A stretch of 41,679 bases of DNA from Candidatus Helarchaeota archaeon. GTDB lineage: Archaea; Asgardarchaeota; Lokiarchaeia; Helarchaeales; JABXJV01. The position numbers and the translations under genes are program-made. Where the stretch lies: NCBI GenBank assembly GCA_013375355.1, contig JABXJV010000398.1, positions 1 through 41,679 on the forward strand, read 5' to 3'. Of this stretch, positions 8,256-17,765 are shown in pieces; the stretch's first letter is position 1, and every line of letters begins with the position of its first letter. Below the pieces are notes generated by a model. It saw only the letters and a list, made by a program, of their open reading frames with translations, did no database searches and had not been told where the DNA came from.

Positions 8256-10199
8256 TTAAACAATCTGTAATAATCCTTCAATCATTGCCTCATATTGAAT
8301 ATTTCTGTAGTAACGCAAGGTCATGGCGTTATTCTTGCAAACTGTAGAACATGCACCACAGCCTTGACATGCAATTTCGTTAACAATGACTTTATCGTTT
8401 TCAATTGTAACTGCATCATAAGGACAAATTTCTACACAATTCCCGCATAGACTACAGATTTCGTGGTTACATTGTGCCCTTATAAGTTCTATTTCATATT
8501 TTCCTTGCACCAGCAAAGTTGCCGCTGCTGAAGCAGCTCCTTTACCTTGGTTTACGGTCATATCAACAGGTTTTGGTGCTTGAGCAAAACCTGCGATAAA
8601 TACTCCAGGAATCTTAGTTCTTATTGGGTCAAGTCGAGCATGAAACTCTTTCAAGAATCCATCTGGACTCCTTTCAAGTTTCATTATACCTGCTATTTCA
8701 TCGACTCCTTTGGATGGATATGGTACCGCAGAAAGAACGACCATATCTGCTTCATATTCAACTGATTGACCCGTTCCCTCATCTTCTAGGTAACATATGA
8801 GATTCTTTGTGACAGGATCCTCTTCGATATCTCCGACCATTCCTTTTATAAATAATATTCCTTTTTCTCGAGCACGACGGTAGTACTCCTCGTAAGCTTT
8901 ACCAGGCGTTCTAATATCACGATAAGAAACTATAATTTCAGCATCTGGGTATTCGCTCAATATCAATTGGGCATTTTTTATAGTCACTAAACAACAAACG
9001 CCTGGACAATATGCATGTTCGCCTGGTTTTTCGGACCTTGCTCCAACGCAGTTTATCATTAATACTTTTTTAGGGACTTTGTTATCAGAAGCCCTTAATA
9101 GATGTCCTTCTGTAGGGCCAGTGGCAGAAAGAATTCTTTCCAGTTGGATTTGATTAATAACGTTCCAATATTTTCCATAGCCATATCGGTCGGATTCAAA
9201 CATGTCCCAGCCAGGACATACAATGATCGTTCCTACGTCCAATTCTACTTCCTCGGGTTCTTGGCTGAAATCTATTGCGTGAACTTCACAAGAGTCAACA
9301 CATGCATAACATCGGACGCAATTTTCTTCTTCTATTGTATATACTGCGGGAACCGCTTGTGGAAATAGGATGTCAATGGCTTTTTTAGGAGAGAATCCGA
9401 AGTTAAATTCATTAGGAATATATATAGGACAAACATCTATACAATCTCCGCACGAATTACAAACGTCATCTAACACATAACGAGGTTTCTTGGTCACATG
9501 AACTTTGAAATTTCCTACGAAGCCATCCACTTGTGTTACTTCTGTATAAGCCATTACCTCAATGTTTGGGTTACGATTAACTTCGAGCATTAATGGACCT
9601 AATATTCAGATACAACATTCATCGGTAGGAAAGATTCGGTCTAATTTCGCCATATTCCCGCCGAGTGATGGTGTTTTTTCGATTAGGTAAACCTTAAAGC
9701 CCTTATCAGCTAATTCCAGGGCTGCTGTCATTCCCGCAATTCCGCCACCTATTATAGCACATTTGGGTATAACGTCTACAACTTTTCGCGGAACAGCTTC
9801 AAGCAATTGAGCCCTTCCGACTGCTCCTCTAATGATATCTTTTGCTTGTTCTAACGATTTCTCTTTATCTTCCGCATGAACAAATGAAACTTGTTCCCTT
9901 ATGTTTGAAAATTCTAACATTCTCGCAGGAAGATTCGCTTCTTCTAAAACGGCGTGAAACACTGGTTGATGGGTTAAAGGAGTACATGCAGCTATAATGA
10001 CACGGTTTAGGTCATTTTCTTCTATACATTCTTTAATAAATTCGGCGCCAGGTTCTGAGCACAAAGCTATGTTTTGATCAGAACATTTTACACAAGGTAA
10101 GTCACTAGAATATTCTACCAAACCTTCTATGTCAACTACGCTGGCAATATTCTTGCCTCAACGACATATAAAAACTCCAATGCGTGGTTCTTCACTCAT
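8256..10199 (-). CDS. hdrA: Heterodisulfide reductase subunit A, selenoprotein with two Sec
   Basis: 648 codons with in-frame UGA at codon 14 (10160-10158) and codon 198 (9608-9606). The first lies in the N-terminal IGVFICR-U-GKNIA, where HdrA has VCHCGxNI, an iron-sulfur site. The second lies in FPTDECCI-U-ILGP, where HdrA has DCSxCIL. Between them is the FAD-binding motif IIGGGIAGMTAALELADKG. After codon 198 come ferredoxin clusters (CNSCGDCIDVCP; CVRCYACVDSCE) and a C-terminal pair (CSLCGNCVEICP; CQGCGACSTVC). HdrA carries the bifurcating flavin of HdrABC, and its total length is normal for the family. It is followed after 11 bp by vhuD and then the frhB-like gene, while hdrB and hdrC lie 20 kb away. 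Without Sec decoding it would appear as two or three broken ORFs. Confidence 0.92.
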
Positions 10200-10265
10200 T
10201 TTTATCTAAATCCTGTTGTTCAACTCCTATTGAGCTTTTATTCAAGAAACATAAAGTTATTTTTT

Positions 10266-10276
10266 CATTTAAACCT
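10266..10276 (-). promoter_or_regulatory. Putative BRE/TATA element for the hdrA operon
   Basis: The minus strand reads AGGTTTAAATG about 70 nt before the hdrA ATG. TTTAAAT fits the archaeal TATA box and the preceding purine-rich bases could be the BRE. A start site about 25 nt downstream would give a leader of about 45 nt. The whole 10200-10668 interval (469 bp, divergent, very AT-rich) shows no gene or RNA. Confidence 0.35.
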
Positions 10277-10608
10277 AATCTAATAAGTGAAATTACATTA
10301 TCAGATTAACAATTTAAATTTTTTTAAAACAAAAACTGAAATTTAATTGAATAGAAATAAAAAGACAATAGATTTTTAGAAAATATATCATCAAATTTAA
10401 ATTTTGTTGATAAATTAATTTTATTTTATCGAATTCATGGCATTAATATCCATTTTAAGTCATAATTGGAAAATCTATGATTTAATTTAAAATTTTAATA
10501 AAAAATTTGCTAGTAAAAATTAAAAAAAAAACAAATCTATGATGTATTATAATTGTATTAAAAGGAATTTTTTAATTACAATGAAATATGAAAATTTCTT
10601 TTAATTTC

Positions 10609-10616
10609 TATAAAAA
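10609..10616 (+). promoter_or_regulatory. Putative TATA box for the GAPDH gene
   Basis: TATAAAAA lies about 53-60 nt before the GAPDH ATG, giving an expected leader of roughly 30 nt. A GGTGA ribosome site lies 9 nt before the ATG, within a tiny overlapping ATG-GTG-AAA-CAA-ATA-TGA stretch. Confidence 0.4.
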
Positions 10617-10653
10617 TTAGAAAAGAACTTAGTTAGGTTAAAAATTAAATTAA

Positions 10654-11663
<1,010 letters not shown>

Positions 11664-11664
<1 letters not shown>

Positions 11665-11700
11665 TTTTTCCCTCTTTTTTTCTATTATTTTTTCTATTTT
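11664..11700 (+). terminator. T-rich archaeal-type terminator after GAPDH
   Basis: Four runs of 4-7 T residues follow the GAPDH stop codon immediately, the usual form of intrinsic archaeal termination. No hairpin is needed or seen. It faces the end of the phosphoglycerate kinase gene. Confidence 0.5.
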
Positions 11701-11759
11701 ATAGAGAATCTTTATTTTATATTTTGAATAAAAATAAAAAATTTGAAAATGATTGATTT

Positions 11760-12977
11760 TTAGCTTCTTTTTGACGCTTCTTTAAGAGCCTCAATTACTG
11801 GTAATTTTTTACCTGTGAGAAAAGCCAACATTGCACCGCCACCTGTACTTATAAAATCTACAGGTAATTTCAGATCTTGACAAAGACCACCCATTTCACC
11901 GCCACCAACTACAGTAAAAGCTTTTTCATTAGCTGCCATTGCTTTTAAAATAACTTTTGACCCGTAATCAAATGGAGGTATTTCAAAAACACCTGCAGGA
12001 CCATTTGAAACAATAGTTCCAGCTTCTTTTAAGATTTTTGCATAAGTTTCCGCCGTTTTTTTTCCTATATCGTTGGAAGGATAATCAGGATTATTTTTTA
12101 ATTCATTAGCTGGGATATCTTTTCTTTCTTTATTTATATTTAAAGCCAGATCTGTTGGTAAAACTATGTAATCCTTGTATTTATTCATGATTTCTTTAGC
12201 AGTTGGTAAATATTCTTCGAAATTTTTAATCGGTTTTTTATTTATTGCTCCAATTTCAACTCCTGCTCCTTGTAGAAGAATATTTTGTAGTAAACCACAG
12301 ACTAAAATCTTATCAGCTTTTTTACTATCCAAAAGATTCTTTAAAACTTTAAATTTGGTTTCAACTTTTGCGCCACCTATAGCATAGTAAACTGGTCTTT
12401 GTGGATTATCCGTAATTTTCGCCATAACATCCAATTCTTCTTCGAATATTTTTCCCATACAGGAAGGTAGAACTTCAGTAAATCCAACAAGGGAAGTCTG
12501 TCCTCGATGTGCTGCACCCCATGCATCACAAACAAATAAATCGAAAAGTGGTGCAAGGGTCTGAACGAAATGTGTTTTGGCTAAGTCTTCTGGCGATCCT
12601 TTCATTGTTTCTTCAGCCATATAGCGGACATTTTGTAATAATAAGACCTCTCCAGGTTTTAAATCTTTAATTGCATCCACTGCGCAGGAACCATAATTAC
12701 AATCTATAAATTTAATGTGATCTCCATATAATTTTTTCATCGCTTCGGCATGAGGTTGTAAAGATGTAAAATCTTTCTTACCAGCTCTTCCTTGATGGGC
12801 TAAAATCACCACAGCTGATTCTTTTAAAGCGTCTAACGTAGGTTTTAATTCCTCAATTCGTAAAGTATTCATTAAAATATTATCTTTTCTATTTATAGAA
12901 CTATTAATATCTACTCTGACTAATACTTTTTTTCCTTTAACGTCAAAATCATCAATAGTCTTAATATTGTATTTCAA
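11760..12977 (-). CDS. pgk: Phosphoglycerate kinase
   Basis: 405 residues, normal length. The N-terminal KVLVRVDINSSI, the substrate-binding HQGR and LLLQNVRY segments, VCDAWGAAHR and the C-terminal ISTGGGAMLAFLTGK are all family hallmarks. It transfers phosphate between 1,3-bisphosphoglycerate and ADP. It is convergent with the GAPDH gene, separated by 95 bp including T-rich terminators, so the two consecutive glycolytic steps are adjacent but transcribed separately. The ATG start is preceded by GGAGGC. Confidence 0.95.
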   Translation of the reverse strand: MKYNIKTIDDFDVKGKKVLVRVDINSSINRKDNILMNTLRIEELKPTLDALKESAVVILAHQGRAGKKDFTSLQPHAEAMKKLYGDHIKFIDCNYGSCAVDAIKDLKPGEVLLLQNVRYMAEETMKGSPEDLAKTHFVQTLAPLFDLFVCDAWGAAHRGQTSLVGFTEVLPSCMGKIFEEELDVMAKITDNPQRPVYYAIGGAKVETKFKVLKNLLDSKKADKILVCGLLQNILLQGAGVEIGAINKKPIKNFEEYLPTAKEIMNKYKDYIVLPTDLALNINKERKDIPANELKNNPDYPSNDIGKKTAETYAKILKEAGTIVSNGPAGVFEIPPFDYGSKVILKAMAANEKAFTVVGGGEMGGLCQDLKLPVDFISTGGGAMLAFLTGKKLPVIEALKEASKRS

Positions 12978-13097
12978 ACATCATTGCCTCCTTTAAAAAT
13001 ACGCATATTTTGTACAATACTGCTTGAATTATAAAAAGATTTTTTATAAGAAAAATTCAATATTCTAAAAAAAGTGGAATTAATCTTATAGATTTAT

Positions 13098-13835
13098 TTA
13101 TTCTTTTTCTCTTAATAATTCTTTAATCCTTAAATTTGATTTTCTGGCAGCTAGGCCCCCAAGAGTTTTTGCTTTCGCTTCTATGGAAATCAAAGCTTTA
13201 ATAATATCTGAAAATGGATTTGAAAATTCTCCTTCTTCTTTCTCTGTATCATATAAAATTCTAGTGCGATCCAATATAATAGCCTCATCAGGTACTGGAC
13301 AAACACGTTTGCAAGCAAAACAATATATACAATTATCCCTGTTAAGTTTGACTTTTCGATCTTTTTTTAAGGAAGTGAATTCTATAACTTCCATAGGGCA
13401 TTCATCAACGCATAGTTTGCAATCTACTGGACATTTCGATGGAACAATGACTATTTTTCCCTGCAAAATTTTATCAACAGGTTCTCCAGCTTTACTCTTA
13501 AGTTTAATTGGTTTTAATTCGGGCAATGCGCCATTTTCACAAATGATTAATTTATGTTCGTCATTAATGAGTAATTCATTTGCTCCAGTGGGACAGATAT
13601 AATCACAAATACCACAAAAATAACAGGTTTCTGGATCAGTCTCAACCGGTCCGGGTAAATTGGGATCGTCGGGTTCTGCTAAAAATCTTGATTCTTTTGG
13701 ACAAGTAGGAATACAAAAGCCACATTTAATACATTTCTTTGGATAATACATTAATTCACTTTTATGCACTAGCATTCTTTGAACAACACGGACCTTATCA
13801 TCCGAAATCTTTTCTCTCTTTTTAAAAGGTATCAT
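13098..13835 (-). CDS. Polyferredoxin with four [4Fe-4S] motifs (FwdF-like)
   Basis: 245 residues. Four cysteine-rich ferredoxin motifs are visible: CIKCGFCIPTCP, CYFCGICDYICP, CKLCVDECP and CIYCFACKRVCP. They are arranged in two pairs separated by about 65 residues. The layout resembles part of the FwdF/MvhB polyferredoxins that wire formylmethanofuran dehydrogenase to Hdr complexes. The C-terminus is a short charged helical tail. The start is placed at ATG 13835 (IPFKKREK), because GAAGGAT lies 8 nt upstream; the longer frame to 13883 has no ribosome site. No catalytic partner is adjacent, so it may serve as a soluble electron wire. Its partner is unknown. Confidence 0.8.
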   Translation of the reverse strand: MIPFKKREKISDDKVRVVQRMLVHKSELMYYPKKCIKCGFCIPTCPKESRFLAEPDDPNLPGPVETDPETCYFCGICDYICPTGANELLINDEHKLIICENGALPELKPIKLKSKAGEPVDKILQGKIVIVPSKCPVDCKLCVDECPMEVIEFTSLKKDRKVKLNRDNCIYCFACKRVCPVPDEAIILDRTRILYDTEKEEGEFSNPFSDIIKALISIEAKAKTLGGLAARKSNLRIKELLREKE

Positions 13836-14021
13836 AATTGAATCCTTCGTATTAATTGTATTGAAACGATAACGAATACACATACATTATGATATATTTA
13901 AATAATTTTATTTTTCAATTTGTAAAAAATTATTCATTCTAGAAAGGATTGATGGTTATGAGTGTCTTTTTAAACGAATAAAAGATATTAATTTAGAAAA
14001 TTATACAGTAAGGTCGGGAAA

Positions 14022-14825
14022 TCATTTACCCTTAAATTTTGGCTTTCTCTTTTCAAGAAATGCCATTGCAGCCTCTCTATGATCCCTTGTAGTATATAGC
14101 TTCGCTTGATATTGAACCTCATTCAAAAGCATTTTATCAAATATCTTTTTGAATCCTTCGTGAATTATCTTCTTCGACATTGCTAACGCTAAAGGAGGAC
14201 CCTCGGCCAGTTTATTTGCTAATTTCATAGTTTCAGACATCAATTGATCTGCTGGAAACACTTTATTCACTAATCCTATTCTCAAGGCCTCTTGAGCATC
14301 AATTCTATCCCCGGTAAAAATCAATTCTTTTGCCTTATGGATTCCAACTAACATAGGTAATAAGAGACTTCCATTCATATCAGGAATTACAGCCATTCTA
14401 ATAAAAAATTCTCCAAAACTAGCATCTTCAGAAGCATATATAATATCACAGTTCAAAAGAACATTCATTCCAAAACCAACTGCTACGCCATTGACCGCCG
14501 CAATAATAGGTTTAGGAACATCAATTAGATCATATGGTGTAATAATGGTCTCAGGCGTAATTCCTTCTTCAGTCATTTTTTTAAAGTCTCTCAACGTCAC
14601 ACCTCCAGAAAAGTCCGAAACATCAGCTCCAGAACAAAAACCTCGACCAGCTCCTGTAAGAATGATTGCTCTAACTTCTTTATCATCTTTAGCCTCTTTA
14701 AGAGCATATTTTATATCTTTATTCATCTGAGAATTCAAAGCATTCAATTTTTTAGGGCGATTTAGAGTTATAATAGCTACAGCGTTCTTTTTCTCGTAAA
14801 GAACAGTCTTAAACTCAGGACACAT
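14022..14825 (-). CDS. Enoyl-CoA hydratase/isomerase family protein
   Basis: About 267 residues in the crotonase fold. The N-terminal VAIITLNRPKKLNALNSQM, the oxyanion-hole segment GAGRGFCSGADVSDF, and a second CoA-binding turn (NGVAVGFGMN) are clear. It likely acts in beta-oxidation-type or related acyl-CoA chemistry; the exact reaction cannot be assigned. The second catalytic glutamate position reads EFFIRMAVIPD, so a plain hydratase is uncertain and an isomerase or other crotonase is possible. The start is taken as the ATG at 14825 because GAGGTG lies 9 nt upstream; the ATG at 14831 has only a 3-nt spacing. The TTG further upstream has no ribosome site. Confidence 0.85.
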   Translation of the reverse strand: MCPEFKTVLYEKKNAVAIITLNRPKKLNALNSQMNKDIKYALKEAKDDKEVRAIILTGAGRGFCSGADVSDFSGGVTLRDFKKMTEEGITPETIITPYDLIDVPKPIIAAVNGVAVGFGMNVLLNCDIIYASEDASFGEFFIRMAVIPDMNGSLLLPMLVGIHKAKELIFTGDRIDAQEALRIGLVNKVFPADQLMSETMKLANKLAEGPPLALAMSKKIIHEGFKKIFDKMLLNEVQYQAKLYTTRDHREAAMAFLEKRKPKFKGK

Positions 14826-15870
14826 AAACATATTCACCTCAAAATACACTTTCAAGATTTAGAAATAATTGTTTGGGATTATATTAAATCTTTTTTTTCT
14901 GATTTTTTAATCTATATATAAAGAGAAAATATCCACCACATTATCCGCATATTACTTGGTTTTTTCAACAAAAACGCAAAGGTAAGTATTGTGGTGATTT
15001 CTTTTTGAAAGAGAACAATGATTCTTTGTTTGCAATTGGCTTGTATTTAATAGTTATTGGATTCGTCGATAATAATCATCACCACAAATTTAATTATATT
15101 GAAAAGCTTTTTTTCTGGTATTCTATAGGAGGGGAGCCGGTTAAAGCTACATGTTATAATTTGATGATTCCAATACAAACTACCAAGCCTGCAGAAATTA
15201 TCAGGGACTATGATGTTATTCACAATCAAAAAGAAATCAAACAACCTAAATTATTAGAAAATAAGGCTGGAAAAAGGTTTAAACTTACTGATTTTCTTGA
15301 TACGAAGATTTTGATCAAAATATACCTATTAAGTTTTCAGCCGAAACTAATAGGGGCAAAAGCGTGCAAAAGACTGAGCGCTTTTCGAGGAAGAAATTCG
15401 AGCCAAATCGATGGAAGAAAAATACCCCCTTAGTCGACATGCCAAATCTCAAACCTAAAATTTTTATGAAATTTTGACCCAAAGACCTGCCTCTACAAGA
15501 GCTTTAGACCCAGATCGAAGTTTGGAATGAAGGATTAAACCTATATCTTATATTATTGAACGACTCCTACCTAAAGGAAAGAGATTCGTGCTCCCCAAGA
15601 CCACCACTTCGATGATTCGTGGACAACACCTGACAGTTCTCTGCCAGTTCTCGCAAGTTATTTTGCTTACCGTGCGAACTGTTTTTCGGGAAGGATGAAT
15701 AATCATCAAATTTATTATTCCTTAAAAACATATTTAACCACCACACTTTATTGAGAAATGAAAAAACTGAATGTATTTGCATTCATCCCCCACCTAAAAG
15801 CAGGAGATTTCTGCAATTTTTTAGGTAAAAGTAAGGTTGGAAATAATAAATGTGGCAAAGAGGTGTTTAA
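14826..15870. other. Decayed 1-kb intergenic stretch
   Basis: No confident gene lies here. A 142-codon plus-strand ORF (15005-15433) has low-complexity, unlike-protein composition and no ribosome site. Four copies of CACCACA in either orientation occur (14934, 14990 inverted, 15080, 15739). A 7-bp hairpin AAAAGCG/CGCTTTT lies at 15358-15385. The 15340-15560 part has visibly higher GC than its surroundings. The right part carries a transposon-end-like scar, listed separately. The stretch looks like remains of one or more insertions. Confidence 0.5.
15561..15815 (-). mobile_element. Probable IS200/IS605-type (tnpB 3'-end) scar
   Basis: Read on the minus strand, two related segments lie 220 bp apart. 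One is GAAATCTCCTGCTTTTAGG at 15813-15795 and the other is CGAATCTCTTTCCTTTAGG at 15588-15570, each followed by GTGGGGGAT or GTAGGAGTC. The second closes a short frame ending GGLGEHESLSFR-stop, which resembles the last residues of many archaeal TnpB proteins, where the tnpB end overlaps the right-end hairpin. No transposase body remains. This is an identification by pattern memory only. Confidence 0.4.
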
Positions 15871-16275
15871 TTGTCAATAACCGATTTTTTAAAAAATGTA
15901 AATGCTATATTAAAAAAATCTTCAGAGTATACTCCTGAAATTTTAAAATTCCTTAAAGAATTCTATGGAGAAACTCCCAAAGTTTATGAAATAATGGCAA
16001 AATATAATCAAGATGTGGTTCTAGCTCAATTTATAAAAAATCAAAGCATCATTAAAGAAAATAAATCGAAATTACCATTAAAAATGAAAGAACTTATTGC
16101 ACTTTCGGCAGCAGTTGCACTTGGTTGTGAATATTGTCAAGAAGTTCACATGAAAGCAGCGCTTCAAGTCGGTGCAACAAAGGACCAAATATTTGAAACG
16201 ATTTTAATTAGTTCAATGATAGCAGAATCAAGTAAAATGGCTGTAAGTTTAAGAGAGTTAGAAAAAATAAAATAA
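15871..16275 (+). CDS. AhpD / carboxymuconolactone decarboxylase-like protein
   Basis: 134 residues. It is an all-helical protein with the family motif around residues 88-98, LGCEYCQEVHMKAA, that is Cys-x-x-Cys followed by His. In AhpD-type proteins this forms a redox-active disulfide used in peroxide defence. In decarboxylases the cysteines are usually absent, so a thiol-redox role is more likely. The start is TTG at 15871, chosen because AGAGGTG lies 5-6 nt upstream and no ATG is available. It is preceded by the decayed insertion region and followed by a methyltransferase gene after 109 bp. Confidence 0.8.
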   Translation: MSITDFLKNVNAILKKSSEYTPEILKFLKEFYGETPKVYEIMAKYNQDVVLAQFIKNQSIIKENKSKLPLKMKELIALSAAVALGCEYCQEVHMKAALQVGATKDQIFETILISSMIAESSKMAVSLRELEKIK

Positions 16276-16384
16276 TTTTAGGTCAAAATTCAAAAATTAA
16301 TTTTTAAAGGACTAACAAATATAAAGCCTATAAAATAGAATTTATCTTAACTTATTGAGTAATGAATAAAAAAAATGTTTAATT

Positions 16385-17137
16385 ATGACAGCAAGGAAAG
16401 ACAAGAATGAAATAAAGGATAAATATCTAACATCAATCTTTTTAAAACGGAATCCAATAACAAAGAAGAGTTATGAGTTAAATGCAAAAAGTTATTTCTT
16501 AAATTACGGTCCTTATATTCCAAAGAGTAGAGATATTAGAATATTGGATATCGGATGTGGTATGGGACATTTTTTATACGCATTAACAATAAATGGATAT
16601 CATAATTTTATTGGGATTGACATTTCTAGCCAAATGATTAATTTTATTAAAAATTTAAATAAACCGGACTTAAGCTATGTCTTTAAAATAATATCAAAGA
16701 AAGTAGAAAAAGCTGAAACCTTTGACTTTTTGGGAAATTATGAAGGCAGATTTGATTTGATTGTTGCAAATGATGTTATAGAACATATTGAAAAAAGAAG
16801 AGTTCTAGATTTTTTTAAATTAGTTAGAAAAAAGCTTAAAGATAATGGTGTTTTTATTGCTAAAACAGCTAATATGACAAATTTGGTGTCAAATATGTTA
16901 TTATATGATGATTTTACTCATGAATACGGCTTTACAAATTTGAGTTTGACACAAGTTTATTTATTAGCTGGTTTTAAAAATGTGAAAATAAAGCAGTTCA
17001 TAACAAAAAAACCGAGACTAATAACCAAAATCTTTCGAAAATTAACCTTAAAATTCATATCAGAATTATTTGGGGTCAGAGAAATTAAAAGCTGGTCCCC
17101 ACTTATTTTTGGAATTGGTGTAAAAAATCTTAAATAG
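16385..17137 (+). CDS. Class I SAM-dependent methyltransferase
   Basis: 250 residues. SAM-binding motif I is ILDIGCGMGHFLYAL near residue 56, followed by the acidic strand end FIGIDIS. Motif IV-like DLIVANDVIEHIEKRRVLDF is near residue 130. The arrangement is that of UbiG/Methyltransf_11-type enzymes acting on small molecules or lipids. The C-terminus is lysine-rich and hydrophobic and may touch membranes or a lipid substrate. There is no neighbour that identifies the substrate. The start ATG has no clear ribosome site and may be used leaderless. Confidence 0.8.
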   Translation: MTARKDKNEIKDKYLTSIFLKRNPITKKSYELNAKSYFLNYGPYIPKSRDIRILDIGCGMGHFLYALTINGYHNFIGIDISSQMINFIKNLNKPDLSYVFKIISKKVEKAETFDFLGNYEGRFDLIVANDVIEHIEKRRVLDFFKLVRKKLKDNGVFIAKTANMTNLVSNMLLYDDFTHEYGFTNLSLTQVYLLAGFKNVKIKQFITKKPRLITKIFRKLTLKFISELFGVREIKSWSPLIFGIGVKNLK

Positions 17138-17213
17138 ACTTTAAATTAAAACTTTCTATGTAGGGATAAATTCCTAATTCGTATCTGAGATCAAATTAAC
17201 AAATTAAATTATA

Positions 17214-17221
17214 AAGGAGGT
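17214..17221 (+). promoter_or_regulatory. Perfect Shine-Dalgarno site
   Basis: AAGGAGGT lies 7 nt before the ATG of the zinc-ribbon repeat gene. It is the strongest ribosome site in the window and suggests high expression of that small protein. Confidence 0.75.
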
Positions 17222-17228
17222 CAAATTA

Positions 17229-17747
17229 ATGACTATGATGGAAGAAAGAAAATGTGAAACGTGCCAAAAGGTTTCAATTAATGAGCATATGTGTAGAGTT
17301 CATGAAACGGGGGCAACATTTGATTGTGAATACTGCGGTGCTAAAAAGGTAAAATATGGTCATCTTTGTAAAGGTAAGATTGAAGCTTTAAAGTTCTATT
17401 GTGAGTTTTGTGGAAGGGTTAGTGTCGAAAAAGATTATGTTTGTGAACCTACTGAAATTCCAGCAGAAACGAAGAATGCATGGAAAAAAGCAGAGTTTAA
17501 AGGAGATTTGGCAGTTACATGTGACTCTTGTGGTCAACCCATAATTATGCCGGGACATACTTGTGATATTAAGGTAAAACAATTTAAGGACAAATATTGT
17601 GGGATAACTATAGATACAACAAAACCTGGTTCTTCAGGAAAGCACATGTGTAAAGCAAAATTTGAAAAAGCAAAATATTTTTGTAGAGAATGTGGTCGTC
17701 TATCAGTAGAACCTTGGGAAATTTGTGCACCAGTTAAATTAAAATAA
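17229..17747 (+). CDS. Tandemly duplicated zinc-ribbon / rubredoxin-knuckle protein
   Basis: 172 residues, six cysteine-knuckle units. Units 1, 2 and 4 have C-x2-C followed by H-x-C (Cys9/12, His20, Cys22; Cys33/36, His45, Cys47; Cys98/101, His110, Cys112). Units 3 and 6 have C-x2-C-G-R then C-x-P (Cys58/61/72; Cys152/155/166). Unit 5 keeps Cys124, His139 and Cys141 but has lost its first Cys. The order H, H, non-H repeats twice, so residues 1-76 and 95-172 look like a duplicated three-unit module. It probably binds several zinc or iron ions. Function unknown; a strong ribosome site suggests abundance. It stands alone between a methyltransferase and an F420-type oxidoreductase. Confidence 0.8.
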   Translation: MTMMEERKCETCQKVSINEHMCRVHETGATFDCEYCGAKKVKYGHLCKGKIEALKFYCEFCGRVSVEKDYVCEPTEIPAETKNAWKKAEFKGDLAVTCDSCGQPIIMPGHTCDIKVKQFKDKYCGITIDTTKPGSSGKHMCKAKFEKAKYFCRECGRLSVEPWEICAPVKLK

Positions 17748-17765
17748 TTCTTTCTATTTTTTTTT
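17748..17765 (+). terminator. T-tract terminator
   Basis: A run of nine T residues preceded by TTCTTTCTA follows the zinc-ribbon gene and runs into the stop codon of the convergent oxidoreductase gene, as expected for archaeal termination. Confidence 0.4.

Noticed and set aside
8041..9608. hdrA and vhuD as pseudogenes broken by premature stops
   Set aside because: All four stops are UGA, all replace family cysteines, and the frames are otherwise intact with good ribosome sites and a SECIS candidate. Random decay would not give this pattern.
13836..13883. Longer N-terminus for the polyferredoxin
   Set aside because: The upstream start has no ribosome site, while the ATG at 13835 has GAAGGAT at 8 nt; the extra residues look untranslated.
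15005..15433. 142-codon plus-strand ORF as a gene
   Set aside because: It has no ribosome site, odd composition and lies in a decayed stretch; I do not recognise any domain and do not list it as a gene.
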